From contig CM026556.1 of NCBI GenBank assembly GCA_015143295.1, forward strand, positions 15,810,547 to 15,874,546: 64,000 nt of DNA, written 5' to 3'. This stretch comes from Tetracentron sinense (lineage: Eukaryota > Streptophyta > Magnoliopsida > Trochodendrales > Trochodendraceae). This document shows, one piece after another, positions 20,217-31,980 of this stretch (position 1 is the first letter of the stretch; every line of letters begins with the position of its first letter). The notes under the pieces were generated by a model that had not been told where the DNA came from, did no database searches, and saw nothing but the letters and a program-made list of their open reading frames with translations. Both the position numbers and the translations under genes were made by a program.

Positions 20217-23200
20217 GAACCCTACTAGTCAATGAGTATTTGGCTCGAGTATTGATTGATACCGGGTCTACTCATTCATTTGTCTCGCCGAGTTTTTCAG
20301 AGGGCTTTTCTGTGGAGCCTACTCAGCTAGAACCGGAGTTAGCCATTTCGACTCCTCTCGGCAAAACAGTATTGGCAGATAAAGTGTGTAGAAATAGTGT
20401 GGTCCAAGTTGGAAGCCACGAGTTGGCGGTTGATCTCATTGTCCTTGGATTTCAAGACTTTGATGTTATATTGGGAATGGATTGGTTAGCAGCACATCAT
20501 GGGCATGTAGCTTGCTTTGAGAAAATGGTACTCTTCAAGCCAGTAGAAGGAAAACCATTCCACTTTCGCGGGTTGAGAAGTAGATCTATTGCTAGTTTTG
20601 CGGCGTTGGGCTTAGCTAACCCCGAGGCAAGGGACTCATCGACTATTCCGGTTGTGAGTGAGTTCCTGGATGTATTTCCAGAGGAGTTGCCAGGATTGCC
20701 TCCAGACAGGGAGATTGAGTTTGTGATCGAGCTTGCACCAGGCACAGCTCCTGTTTTCAGAGCTACATACAGAATGGCCCCAATTGAACTCAAGGAGTTG
20801 AAGACCCAGTTGGAAGAATTACAAGGTCTTGGTTTCATTCGACCAAGTGTCTCTCGGTGGGGAGCCCCGGTGTTGTTTGTTAAGAAGAAAGATGGCTCGA
20901 TGCGGATGTGTGTCGATTACCGGCAATTGAACAAAGTCACCATAAAGAATAGGTATCCCTTGCCTAGGATTGATGACTTGTTCGATCAGTTGAAGGGAGC
21001 GAGATTTTTCTCGAAGATAGATCTTCGATCGGGTTATCACCAGTTGAAGATTAAGGCGGAAGATGTTCCCAAAACTGCTTTCAAGACTCGGTATGGGCAC
21101 TACGAGTTCTTGGTAATGCCTTTTGGACTCACGAATGCGCCGGCAGCCTTTATGGATTTGATGAACCGGGTGTTCCGGCCACACCTTGATAGGTGCGTGA
21201 TTGTATTTGTGGATGACATCTTGGTCTATTCCCAGACACGGGAAGATCACACACGCGACCTATGCCTTGCTTTGGAAATGCTAAGAGAACACAAGCTATA
21301 CGCCAAACTTAGCAAGTGTGAGTTTTGGTTGGAAGAGGTGGCATTCCTAGGCCACGTGGTTTCTGCAGAAGGTATCTCGGTGGATCCGAAGAAGATCGAA
21401 GCAGTTATGAGTTGGGCGAGGCCCAAGAGTGTTACTGAGATACGTAGTTTTCTTGGATTGGCAGGCTACTACAGGAGATTCGTAGAGGGTTTCTCTAGCC
21501 TTGCATGCACCACTCACTTACCTGACAAGGAAGAACGCCAAGTTTGTATGGAGTGATAAGTGCGAGATCAGTTTCACGGAACTGAAGAAGAGGCTTACTA
21601 CAGCCCCTGTCCTTACTGTGCCATCTGGACCTTATGGGTATGAGGTGTATAGTGATGCCTCACACGTTGGACTTGGGTGTGTACTCATGCAGCATAAGAA
21701 AGTCATTGCCTATGCATCAAGGCAATTGAAGGAGCATGAGAAGAATTATCCCACGGACGACTTGGAGCTTGCGGCGGTCGTGTTTGCACTTAAGATTTGG
21801 CGTCATTACCTTTATGGGGTGGAGTTCTATGTGTTCACTGATCACAAGAGTCTCAAGTATCTCTTTTCCCAAAAGGAGCTGAATCTAAGGCAACGGCGTT
21901 GGATGGAATTTCTGAAGGACTATGATTGTACCATTCAATACCACCCGGGCAAAGCAAATGTAGTGGCTGATGCTTTGAGTAGAAAACCTCAAGGGTTGTT
22001 AGCACACATGTTAGTTCAAGAATGGAAGCTACTAGAAGATTTGGAAAATCTAGACATCAGTGTGAATAACTCTGTCCGTGGTCCTATCTTGGCAAATGTT
22101 ACGGTTCGGCCGTACATTATAGATTTGATCCAAGAATATCAAGCCATGGATGCTGAATTGTCGGCTTATCGGGACAAGGAAGTTGCTAAGGGTAGTGAGG
22201 ACTTCTCTCTCACTAGTCGGGGTGCTATCACATTCAAAGGAAGGTTGTGTGTTCCGGCCAACGTAGATCTTCGACGAGAGATCATGGATGAGGCACATCT
22301 TTCGAAGTACACAGTGCATCCAGGGGGTACAAAGATGTACCGGAACCTCAAGAGTCACTTTTGGTGGCGGAATATGAAGAGGGATGTTGCGGAATATGTA
22401 GCACGGTGCTTGGTGTGTCAACAAGTGAAAGCAGAACACATGCGACCCCGCCGGTCTATTGCATTCCCTTCCTATTCCCGAGTGGAAATAGGAGAACATA
22501 TCCATGGATTTCATAGTTGGCTTGCCAAAGACGGCAAGGGGCTCAGATGCGATATGGGTAGTAGTGGATCGTTTGACAAAGTCCGCTCATTTCTTACCCT
22601 ACCGTACTACCTTCAACTCTAGTCAGTTGGCTGCACTATACATCAAGGAAGTAGTTAGACTACATGGGGTGCCAGTCAGTATTGTGTCAGATCGGGATCC
22701 AAGATTCACGTCAAGATTTTGGAAAAGTTTCCAAGAGGCTATGGGTTCCCGACTTGATTTCAGCACCGCCTTTCATCCACAGAAGGATGGAAAAACCGAG
22801 AGAGTGAACCAAGTCATTGAAGACATGCTTCGGGCTTGTATGTTGGATTTCAGAGGCAGTTGGGAAGAGCACTTGCCTTTGGTTGAATTCGGCTATAATA
22901 ACAGCTATCAGGCAAGTATTCAAATGGCACCATTTGAGGCCTTGTATGGGCGAAGTTGTAGGTCTCCTCTCTATTGGGATGAGGTAGGAGAAAGGAAAGT
23001 GCTTGGTCTGGAGTTGATTGAGCAAACTGCAAACACAGTTAAGATCATCCGGGATTGATTGAAAGCCGCTCAAGATCGCCAGAAAAGTTATGCGGACACA
23101 CGCCGTAGGGACTTGGAATTTCAAGTAGGGGATCAAGTTTTTGTGAAAGTATCTCCTAGCAAAGGGATCATGAGATTTGGGAAGCAAGGCAAGCTCAGTC

Positions 23201-23334
23201 CTCGGTATGTTGGGCCTTTTGAGATTATCACACGGGTTGGTGAAGTTGCTTATCAAGTAGCTCTTCCACCTCACATGGCTGCAGTTCATAACGTCTTCCA
23301 TGTGTCCATGCTTCGGAAGTATCTTGCGGATACT
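20217..23334 (+). pseudogene. pol: Element A pol (exon 2): protease, RT, RNase H, integrase
   Basis: Domains in order: aspartic protease with [14 protein letters not shown] (20255-20295); reverse transcriptase with [16 protein letters not shown], the FVDDILVYS catalytic box (about 21205) and LAGYYRRF; RNase H with [14 protein letters not shown] (21645) and [16 protein letters not shown]; integrase with an HHCC zinc site ([13 protein letters not shown]), [20 protein letters not shown] and an SH3-like LSPRYVGPFEI. Defects: frameshift near 21510, a second near 22446-22500, and TGA at 23056-23058 (CGA in the duplicated copy). The C-terminal chromodomain expected in this family is missing, because pol is fused to the LTR at about 23335. 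Confidence 0.88.
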
Positions 23335-23887
23335 TCCTTGTATGATACGAATTGTTTCCGTCTAACATATATGAATTGCTCCTGATTTATGTATTGCCAT
23401 TTTTATGCTATGACTATTGGTTAGTATTTGGTACCCGCTGAGTATTCCATTCTCAACCGTACTTCTTATGTCGGCAGGTTCTGAGGGAGCTGCTGCTCCA
23501 TTTGATGTTTGTGCTCCTGGTCCATGGGTGGAAGAGGAGTACGTCGAGGAGCCTTTGGAGGAACCTCCAGTAGAGGGTTACCATTAGGTGGTTGTAGATT
23601 CTGAGTGGATTAGCTGTGGGTGAGATGAGAGATATACCTTCATGTATTTTGGCGGGTCTGTCCGCACTTTCTTTTGGATTCCTTTTGTGTAAACTTGGAT
23701 TCGTATATACATAGAGGTTTGTTTAGACTTCTGCTGTGCTATGTTAAAGTATGTTTCCGCTGTTTATATCCTCTATTGTATATGCTCTGTGGGTTTTTGC
23801 AGGTTGGTTTGTCAAGCAAGTCATGTAAGTCATGATTAGTCGTCCAAAGTTCACTCTAACTCCTAGGGTGGGTTTTGGGTCGCGACA
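23335..23887 (+). mobile_element. Element A 3' LTR fragment
   Basis: From TTCCTTGTATGATACG on, the sequence matches the last 530 bp or so of the 5' LTR (17928-18460), including the micro-ORF and the terminal TCGCGACA. The end of pol, the polypurine tract and about 1.9 kb of LTR are absent. TTCCTTGTATGAT in the LTR overlaps the junction, pointing to a short-homology deletion or recombination. The flank (CCGTC) does not match the 5' flank (GTTTT). Confidence 0.85.
23468..23587 (+). CDS. LTR micro-ORF in element A 3' LTR fragment, copy 1
   Basis: 39 codons plus stop, same frame and start as 18051-18170 with a few substitutions (ends EGYH). The hairpin upstream is damaged here (ATTCTCAACC), but the ORF is intact. 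Confidence 0.35.
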   Translation: MSAGSEGAAAPFDVCAPGPWVEEEYVEEPLEEPPVEGYH

Positions 23888-24181
23888 CCGTCAATCTGTG
23901 AAATTCATCACTGTCGCATCCCGCTCATCTTAGAGTCTACCGGAACCGGTGGTCCACTAGAGCAAACTATCATAATCTCTCCTAATAGCACATAAAAAGA
24001 AGCTGACCAGTCGTTTGAAGTAAAAAAAAAAAAAAGGAATTTGAAGGTATTAATGATAGAGAGATTTCAAGAAGAATTTGTGATGGCTATAGCTTGAAGG
24101 GAAAAAAAAGTTGTTGGCCAAAACAAGATTAAAAGAACGAAAATTTCAAAAATAGGTCTGATCGACCCGCTCTGATACCAT

Positions 24182-24561
24182 GATAGAACATGATTTTATT
24201 GAGAATACATTCGATGATTATAATGGCTCTTCCTTAAGAATTATATAGAGATTACATGAATCTCAAGAAAGAAGCAATCATATCATAACTAAATCTAATC
24301 TTAATCAAATCTAATACTAATCAAATATAAGATTCGATACTAATCTATTTCAAATTCAAATCTACCTAGATATGAGATGAGATCCACGGTATCTTATCTC
24401 ACTTTATTAACTATTAAGTATTCTCTAAACCTATCTCTAATACTTGTTAGGATGCCATGCCAGCTTTTAGGGTTAGTACCTTTTGAACCCTAAACCCAAA
24501 AGCTGATGTGGCATATTTGAAAACCCCTGCAGCCATCTGCTGCAGAATCCTTCTTACATCA
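24182..24561 (-). mobile_element. Probable short copia-type LTR, minus strand (unit 1)
   Basis: The minus strand reads ...GTTCTATCA then TGGTATCAGAGCGGG, the usual LTR end plus initiator-Met primer site. The other end is placed at CCTTCTTACATCA (TGATGTAAGAAGG on the sense strand), giving about 380 bp. No coding region is attached; 23888-24181 would be a short internal remnant. The distal boundary is a guess. Confidence 0.4.
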
Positions 24562-27192
24562 GATATTCAAGTTCATACATTTTGTACCTGAATAGTAAAA
24601 ACTCTCGAATCAGAGACGTAAAACATTGTGGTTCTTGTTTGGTCCTAATTATTTTTCCTTATGCAATACCTCATTTGTACTGTGAAGTGGCTTGAATTTT
24701 GACTCGAGCTGAGTGGGAATGTTGGCTCGATCGAGAAGTTTATTGCTAGAGCGAACTTGCAAATCCAGTGAATATGAAATCTAATTGTGCAATTCAAGGG
24801 CCCGAGTTTTGTCAATCTCACTTGAGTGAGACTGACCTAGCTCGAGCCAGCACCGGCGAGTCAGAACAGTAATACGGGATTTTAAGTTATGTTCTACTGG
24901 GTACATATAATACTATTCGAATTTAGGGTTTCTAAGAATACAAAAGAGCACGGGAGAAAAACACCTCGTAGAGAGGGCTATGAGGAAGAGATCTTTGTAA
25001 TTTCTATTTGTTTCTCATATTGAAGAATTCCGATCAGCCCGTGGACGCTTAGGCCCAACCAGGTAATTGCTTGGGTCCTGTGTGATTGCATTATTCTTGT
25101 TAATTTTCTTGTTGTGTTTTGTTTGCCATCTATTTGCTCTCGATTGATCTTAGGGTAAATTTCACAACAATTTAGTGGTTGAATTACTTTTGGATATAAG
25201 TCCCCCAAAAAGTGATTTGATTTTGCTATTTAAAAGCTACTATGGGTTGATTTAAAAGCTACTAAGGGTTGAGAGCTACTAAGGGTTGAGAGCACTCCGC
25301 TTTTACCTTTAGCTCATCAAGTTAGTGTCAAAACTCAGTCCACTCATTATGAGGAAGCGAATATACTTTCCATTTTTGGGACTTCCCTTGATGTTCCTAC
25401 CTGGACTTCCCTAACTCACATGGCTGCCTTGGTATACTTAAGAAACTAAATACTATGACCACTTCACATGTTTTCTTACCACTAAGAGCCTGGCCACAAG
25501 ATTGTGACCCTTAAAAAGGGGTACACCTGCCCTTCTGCTATTAGATAGTGACACCTCAAAAGAGTACTGCTTGCCCTTAATGTGAAATGGTCGACCCACC
25601 CTTGCCATCAAAGTATCGACCATGAATGCATGGAGCCAACCACTAGTCATCGGTCGCAAAGAAAAAAGCCACTTTGGAAGAGAGGGAGAGAGAGGGGTTC
25701 AAGTTAATACAAGAGAAATCTTTTCCATGTGAGGGGTCATAGACTTTTTTTTCTTCTTTAAACGCGGGAGATAGAAGCACATCTCTCCTTTACTTTTGAG
25801 CCTCTCTTTAAGACTATTCCCTAAAGCTCAAATACACATTAAATAGACAGTTGGTCCCATCCCTGTAGCGCAAGAAAGGAGAAGGAATAAAGTCGAAAAA
25901 AGCTTCATTGGTTCTTAATCTTCCATCTAACATATCCATATGCTACAGAATAGTATATCTATCATACAAAATATAGTAGTGATTTAATACTATCTTCATC
26001 TTGTCCTTCTTACATGCATAGTGTGGGTTTGCACATGTATCCAAGAAGAAAGAAAAAATATACGTACAATGGAAAATGGAAAATACATACATCAAAGGGA
26101 TAGAAAGGTGAGGATGTTTTTATTTCCAACCTCAGGTCCATCGTTGCTTTACATGTGTCACACATGCAGCATTGCGATTTGTTTAATGGGTCCCACCTAA
26201 GATATCTCCTATGTTAGAATCGATCAGGTTGGATGGATGATGTAGGCGATCAGAATATCGTAATACTTCTTGATGAGTCATTATCATACATTTTCAGTTA
26301 TTGACATGTTTCATACAAATCCCTACATCCATAGAGTTTTCCTCTATACATGGTAGCTCTACTTTTAAGTCATGGAAACCAACCTTTTGTACTATTTTTT
26401 TCTTCGTATTTTTAATTAGTAAAGACAACAGGCTTGGAGGGAGGGATAATAGTATTCGCAATTGAACTTTATCTAGCCAATGAAAATTGTATTTGATTAT
26501 ACAGCATATATAATACTGATTTAATATCTTTCTCTAAATTGGAAGATTTTCCTGTCCGCCAACCAGTAATCTATGCTAGCATACTTGACAGTGTCAAGTC
26601 AAACGGGATTACAGTCATCAGCGGTTATCACCATAATCGCTTATGACTACAGTAATCTAAAGCAAACAGCTTATTAGCAAAATACCCTCTATGTGTCTTA
26701 CAGTCCATAATCAGATTTCCATCTCCTAAAGAAGGCCCAAAAAATCCAGTCTGTTCCTGAAAATATTGAACATTTGAAAAAACACTAGTCTATTGCTGTT
26801 TGGAACAAGAAATTTTGAATGCAAGAATTACAGCTCTTCTGATTTGTTAGGGTCGATCCCAGGAGCTCCTCCTAACGAGGGGAACACCTTAATCCTAGCT
26901 AGATGACTGGTGCTAAGAGGTTGTGTTTCAATCCTTTACTTATTCATTAGTTTTAGAACACTGCATTTTTTCCCCCCTTTGCATTTCTATTAATTGTGTA
27001 TTTTATAAATTTCTTTTTTTTTCTTTATTCTACATTGTCAATCAAAAATGTTGGGACTTCCTTGTCATTTATTGAAACTTGGACGATATTTCAGTTGCTA
27101 GAATCCATTGAAAGGGAAATTTCATCATCTCATTCAAAGTGCGGGGTGTTCTTTATGAATTTGCTTAAAAGCTAAAGGGTATTTTTGTCATT
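24562..27192. other. Intergenic DNA, unit 1; no gene seen
   Basis: AT-rich sequence without a supported gene. 24640-25170 has the look of a copia U5 and leader (GAAGAATTCCGATCAGCC, GTGGACGCTTAGGCCC), possibly an old solo LTR. 25228-25302 has a short tandem repeat (AAAGCTACTAAGGGTTGAG). The 68-codon minus ORF at 25453-25659 is also open at 29783-29989, but that is explained by the recent duplication. Confidence 0.5.
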
Positions 27193-28223
27193 CAGTTGGG
27201 AAGAGCACTTGCCTTTGGTTGAATTCGCCTATAATAACAGCTATCAGGCAAGTATTCAAATGGCACCATTTGAGGCCTTGTATGGGCGAAGTTGTAGGTC
27301 TCCTCTCTATTGGGATGAGGTAGGAGAAAGGAAAGTGCTTGGTCTGGAGTTGATTGAGCAAACTGCAAACACAGTTAAGATCATCCGGGATCGATTGAAA
27401 GCCGCTCAAGATCGCCAGAAAAGTTATGCGGACACACGCCGTAGGGACTTGGAATTTCAAGTAGGGGATCAAGTTTTTGTGAAAGTATCTCCTAGCAAAG
27501 GGATCATGAGATTTGGGAAGCAAGGCAAGCTCAGTCCTCGGTATGTTGGGCCTTTTGAGATTATCACACGGGTTGGTGAAGTTGCTTATCAAGTAGGTCT
27601 TCCACCTCACATGGCTGCAGTTCATAACGTCTTCCATGTGTCCATGCTTCGGAAGTATCTTGCGGATCCTTCCTTGTATGATACGAATTGTTTCCGTCTA
27701 ACATATATGAATTGCTCCTGATTTATGTATTGCCATTTTTATGCTATGACTATTGGTTAGTATTTGGTACCCGCTGAGTATTCCATTCTCAACCGTACTT
27801 CTTATGTCGGCAGGTTCTGAGGGAGCTGCTGCTCCATTTGATGTTTGTGCTCCTGGTCCATGGGTGGAAGAGGAGTACGTCGAGGAGCCTTTGGAGGAAC
27901 CTCCAGTAGAGGGTTACCATTAGGTGGTTGTAGATTCTGAGTGGATTAGCTGTGGGTGAGATGAGAGATATACCTTCATGTATTTTGGCGGGTCTGTCCG
28001 CACTTTCTTTTGGATTCCTTTTGTGTAAACTTGGATTCGTATATACATAGAGGTTTGTTTAGACTTCCGCTGTGCTATGTTAAAGTATGTTTCCGCTGTT
28101 TATATCCTCTATTGTATATGCTCTGTGGGTTTTTGCAGGTTGGTTTGTCAAGCAAGTCATGTAAGTCATGATTAGTCGTCCCAAGTTCACTCTAACTCCT
28201 AGGGTGGGTTTTGGGTCGCGACA
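27193..28223 (+). pseudogene. Second copy of element A integrase end and 3' LTR fragment
   Basis: 27198-27670 encodes the integrase C-terminal part (WEEHLPLVEFAYNNSYQAS to MLRKYLADPS) in one open frame, without the TGA of copy 1 at 23056 (CGA here). The LTR fragment 27671-28223 follows, with a micro-ORF at 27804-27923. There is no promoter or protein start here, so it is not a gene. Confidence 0.85.
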
Positions 28224-28508
28224 CGTCAATCTGTGAAATTCATCACTGTCGCATCCCGCTCATCTTAGAGTCTACCGGAACCGGTGGTCCACTAGAGCAA
28301 ACTATCATAATCTCCTAATAGCACATAAAAAGAAGCTGACCAGTCGTTTGAAGTAAAAAAAAAAAAAGAATTTGAAGGTATAATGATAGAGAGATTTCAA
28401 GAAGAATTTGTGATGGCTATAGCTTGAAGGGAAAAAAAAGTTGTTGGCCAAACAAGATTAAAAGAACGAAAATTCAAAAATAGGTCTGATCGACCCGCTC
28501 TGATACCA

Positions 28509-28890
28509 TGATAGAACATGATTTTATTGAGAATACAATTCGTATGATTATAATGGCTCTTCCTTAAGAATTATATAGAGATTACATGAATCTCAAGAAA
28601 GAAGCAATCATATCATAACTAATCTAATCTTAATCAAATCTAATACTAATCAAATATAAGATTCGATACTAATCTATTTCAAATTCAAATCTACCTAGAT
28701 ATGAGATGAGATCCACGGTATCTTATCTCACTTTATTAACTATTAAGTATTCTCTAAACCTATCTCTAATACTTGTTAGGATGCCATGCCAGCTTTTAGG
28801 GTTAGTACCTTTTGAACCCTAAACCCAAAAGCTGATGTGGCATATTTGAAAACCCCTGCAGCCATCTGCTGCAGAATCCTTCTTACATCA
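28509..28890 (-). mobile_element. Probable short copia-type LTR, minus strand (unit 2)
   Basis: Copy of 24182-24561 carried by the tandem duplication; same ends and primer-site-like TGGTATCAGAGC on the minus strand. Confidence 0.4.
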
Positions 28891-31800
28891 GATATTCAAG
28901 TTCATACATTTTGTACCTGAATAGTAAAAACTCTCGAATCAGAGACGTAAAACATTGTGGTTCTTGTTTGGTCCTAATTATTTTCCTTATGCAATACCTC
29001 ATTTGTACTGTGAAGTGGCTTGAATTTTGACTCGAGCTGAGTGGGAATGTTGGCTCGATCGAGAAGTTTATTGCTAGAGCGAACTTGCAAATCCAGTGAA
29101 TATGAAATCTAATTGTGCAATTCAAGGGCCCGAGTTTTGTCAATCTCACTTGAGTGAGACTGACCTAGCTCGAGCCAGCACCGGCGAGTCAGAACAGTAA
29201 TACGGGATTTTAAGTTATGTTCTACTGGGTACATATAATACTATTCGAATTTAGGGTTTCTAAGAATACAAAAGAGCACGGGAGAAAACAACCTCGTAGA
29301 GAGGCTATGAGGAAGAGATCTTTGTAATTTCTATTTGTTTCTCATATTGAAGAATTCCGATCAGCCCGTGGACGCTTAGGCCCAACCAGGTAATTGCTTG
29401 GGTCCTGTGTGATTGCATTATTCTTGTTAATTTTCTTGTTGTGTTTTGTTTGCCATCTATTTGCTCTCGATTGATCTTAGGGTAAATTTCACAACAATTT
29501 AGTGGTTGAATTACTTTTGGATATAAGTCCCACCAAAAAGTGATTTGATTTTGCTATTTAAAAGCTACTATGGGTTGATTTAAAAGCTACTAAGGGTTGA
29601 GAGCTACTAAGGGTTGAGAGCACTCCGCTTTTACCTTTAGCTCAATCAAGTTTAGTGTCAAAACTCAGTCCACTCATTATGAGGAAGCGAATATACTTTC
29701 CATTTTTGGGACTTCCCTTGATGTTCCTACCTGGACTTCCCTAACTCACATGGCTGCCTTGGTATACTTAAGAAACTAAATACTATGACCACTTCACATG
29801 TTTTCTTACCACTAAGAGCCTGGCCACAAGATTGTGACCCTTAAAAAGGGGTACACCTGCCCTTCTGCTATTAGATAGTGACACCTCAAAAGAGTACTGC
29901 TTGCCCTTAATGTGAAATGGTCGACCCACCCTTGCCATCAAAGTATCGACCATGAATGCATGGAGCCAACCACTAGTCATCGGTCGCAAAGAAAAAAGCC
30001 ACTTTGGAAGAGAGGGAGAGAGAGGGGTTCAAGTTAATACAAGAGAAATCTTTTCCATGTGAGGGGTCATAGACTTTTTTTTCTTCTTTAAACGCGGGAG
30101 ATAGAAGCACATCTCTCCTTTACTTTTGAGCCTCTCTTTAAGACTATTCCCTAAAGCTCAAATACACATTAAATAGACAGTTGGTCCCATCCCTGTAGCG
30201 CAAGAAAGGAGAAGGAATAAAGTCGAAAAAAGCTTCATTGGTTCTTAATCTTCCATCTAACATATCCATATGCTACAGAATAGTATATCTATCATACAAA
30301 ATATAGTAGTGATTTAATACTAATCTTCATCTTGTCCTTCTTACATGCATAGTGTGGGTTTGCACATGTATCCAAGAAGAAAGAAAAAATATACGTACAA
30401 TGGAAAATGGAAAATACATACATCAAAAGGGATAGAAAGGTGAGGATGTTTTTATTTCCAACCTCAGGTCCATCGTTGCTTTACATGTGTCACACATGCA
30501 GCATTGCGATTTGTTTAATGGGTCCCACCTAAGATATCTCCTATGTTAGAAATCGATCAGGTTGGATGGATGATGTAGGCGATCAGAATATCGTAATACT
30601 TCTTGATGAGTCATTATCATACATTTTCAGTTATTGACATGTTTTCATACAAATCCCTACATCCATAGAGTTTTCCTCTATACATGGTAGCTCTACTTTT
30701 AAGTCATGGAAACCAACCTTTTGTACTATTTTTTTCTTCGTATTTTTAATTAGTAAAGACAACAGGCTTGGAGGGAGGGATAATAGTATTCGCAATTGAA
30801 CTTTATCTAGCCAATGAAAATTGTATTTGATTATAACAGCATATATAATACTGATTTAATATCTTTCTCTAAATTGGAAGATTTTCCTGTCCGCCAACCA
30901 GTAATCTATGCTAGCATACTTGACAGTGTCAAGTCAAACGGGATTACAGTCATCAGCGGTTATCACCATAATCGCTTATGACTACAGTAATCTAAAGCAA
31001 ACAGCTTATTAGCAAAAATACCCTCTATGTGTCTTACAGTCCATAATCAGATTTCCATCTCCTAAAGAAGGCCCAAAAAATCCAGTCTGTTCCTGAAAAT
31101 ATTGAACATTTGAAAAAACACTAGTCTATTGCTGTTTGGAACAAGAAATTTTGAATGCAAGAATTACAGCTCTTCTGATTTGTTAGGGGTCGATCCCAGG
31201 AGCTCCTCCTAACGAGGGGAACACCTTAATCCTAGCTAGATGACTGGTGCTAAGAGGTTGTGTTTCAATCCTTTACTTATTCATTAGTTTTAGAACACTG
31301 CATTTTTTCCCCCCTTTGCATTTCTATTAATTGTGTATTTTATAAATTTCTTTTTTTTTTCTTTATTCTACATTGTCAATCAAAAATGTTGGGACTTCCT
31401 TGTCATTTATTGAAACTTGGACGATATTTCAGTTGCTAGAATCCATTGAAAGGGAAATTTCATCATCTCATTCAAAGTGCGGGGTGTTCTTTATGAATTT
31501 GCTTAAAAGCTAAAGGGTATTTTTGTCATTCAGTTAAAGAGAGAATCAACTTTACTTTTTCTCTCTAATCTGAACTTTAAATTTCTGTTAGACAACGTCT
31601 CTTTTTATATCCTCAGGATTTTTAAAGCCTTCTTTCCCTTTTGTTTTTCTGCTTTTCTTCAAGCTTAGCTTAAAGAAGCCAAGATAGTAGCCAAACCAGT
31701 TAGGGAAAATTTTCAAGCTTCTTCTCTTCATCTTTTTTTCAATTTTCTTGGGAAAGAAAATTAAAGGGGTTTAGTTTCCTACTTGAATGTGAAGACTCTT

Positions 31801-31980
31801 CTTTGAAGATGCTAAAATTTCTGAACCAATACACACCTGAAGTTTCTCAGATTCCTCTTCCTTTTAGTCCTTTTTCCGATAGCTTCAAGCTCAGCCGAGC
31901 ATTTAAATGCCTCTTCTCTGCAAATTCTCAAGACCCCAATTTCCCTAAACCCATCTCCATCTGAAAAAATTTCAAAAAAA
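28891..31980 (+). promoter_or_regulatory. Upstream region of the receptor kinase
   Basis: 28891-31530 is the duplicated intergenic DNA. 31531-31980 is single-copy and should hold the core promoter and 5' UTR: a TATA-like TTTTTATATCC near 31602 and a CT-rich stretch (CTTCTTCTCTTCATC) near 31720. The ATG at 31981 follows AAAAAAA. No transposon is seen between 31531 and the gene. Confidence 0.5.

Larger units (their letters stand above)
22857..27192 (+). repeat. Tandem duplication, unit 1 (4336 bp)
   Basis: Unit 1 begins in element A pol (integrase), takes in the 3' LTR fragment and 3.3 kb of downstream DNA, and is followed head-to-tail by unit 2 (27193-31530). CAGTT is present at all three boundaries (22857, 27193, 31531), so the break used 5 bp of shared sequence. 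The units are nearly identical, differing mostly by single-base and homopolymer indels. Confidence 0.95.
27193..31530 (+). repeat. Tandem duplication, unit 2 (4338 bp), next to the receptor-kinase promoter
   Basis: Second copy of 22857-27192. It ends 450 bp before the receptor-kinase ATG. Because unit 2 is on the gene side, the gene kept its original near promoter and gained a second upstream copy further out. Confidence 0.95.

Noticed and set aside
20819-23301. Minus-strand ORFs of 113-196 codons opposite pol
   Set aside because: Shadows of the strongly conserved pol on the + strand.
25453-25659. 68-codon minus ORF identical at 29783-29989
   Set aside because: Identity is due to the recent tandem duplication, not selection; no known domain.
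27185-27721. 178-codon ORF with a start, similar to integrase, as a separate gene
   Set aside because: It is the duplicated tail of element A pol, with an apparent start created by the duplication junction.
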